Below, one piece after another: positions 63,979 to 64,000 of a stretch of DNA of 64,000 bases. Location: contig VBLS01000110.1 of NCBI GenBank assembly GCA_005878635.1, forward strand, positions 9,689 to 73,688, written 5' to 3'. Under the pieces are notes generated by a model. It was given only the letters and a program-made list of their open reading frames with translations. It made no database searches and was not told the DNA's origin. Position numbers and translations under genes: made by a program. This DNA comes from Methanobacteriota archaeon. Its GTDB lineage: Archaea > Thermoplasmatota > Thermoplasmata > RBG-16-68-12. The first letter of the stretch is position 1, and each line of letters begins with the position of its first letter.

Positions 63979-64000
63979 CTCACAAATCGCGAACCGAGAG

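Overview
The window is a high-GC archaeal chromosome segment, most likely from an uncultured member of the Thermoplasmata/Thermoplasmatota; the lineage is inferred and has not been tested by phylogeny. Archaeal markers include the large subunit of DNA polymerase D, the Spt5/aL11/aL1/aL10/aL12 genes, FtsZ beside SecE, archaeosine synthesis (RaSEA), pantoate kinase plus CoaBC, TrmB-type regulators and TATA boxes about 25-35 nt upstream of many start codons. A bacterial-type gyrase pair (GyrB-GyrA) and a 5S rRNA gene with no neighbouring 16S or 23S fit Thermoplasmata-like euryarchaea.

Layout. 1-5.2 kb: a small-molecule kinase, a multidrug/lipid-type ABC exporter with an unusual N-terminus, and a membrane-anchored phosphatase. 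5.3-12.4 kb: metabolism and repair (DUF357, the CoA-synthesis pair, FolC, endonuclease III, an M20 peptidase, an enolase-superfamily epimerase). 12.4-22 kb: gyrA/gyrB, cysS, a membrane protein, a reverse-transsulfuration operon (CBS then cystathionine gamma-lyase) and tRNA-Cys. 22.2-26.3 kb: a PKD-bearing peptide-binding protein and an HD hydrolase. 26.4-30.5 kb: two tandem ftsZ genes followed by secE, spt5 and rpl11. 30.6-35.9 kb: an accessory block (TrmB regulator, APC permease, phosphoesterase, nucleotidyltransferase, formamidase-like protein) lying between rpl11 and rpl1-rpl10-rpl12 (36.0-37.9 kb). 38-41 kb: DUF5611, RaSEA, a zinc-ribbon/SAP membrane protein and tRNA-Thr. 41-45 kb: a secreted FN3 protein, an RNase HI-like protein, a tiny Cys-rich peptide divergent from a TrmB-like regulator, and a helix-turn-helix regulator. 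44.8-51.8 kb: a surface-polysaccharide cluster (Gmd, three glycosyltransferases, a methyltransferase, a GT-C-like membrane enzyme). 51.9-64 kb: a zinc-ribbon membrane protein, PolD large subunit, thioredoxin-like protein, a KaiC-like ATPase with a winged-helix partner, a 1441-residue envelope-spanning protein, 5S rRNA, an archaeal prepilin peptidase and a putative HEXXH protein.

The most interesting items are: (1) a 39-residue peptide with four CC pairs, divergently transcribed from a TrmB-like regulator that itself ends in a CC pair; (2) a giant protein combining cytoplasmic zinc ribbons, TPRs, an NG-rich DNA-encoded repeat, a membrane anchor and a long surface region; (3) Spt5 with an extra N-terminal beta-sandwich-like domain; (4) a 5S rRNA carrying an apparent hairpin insertion; and (5) a perfect inverted-repeat operator between a TrmB regulator and its permease.
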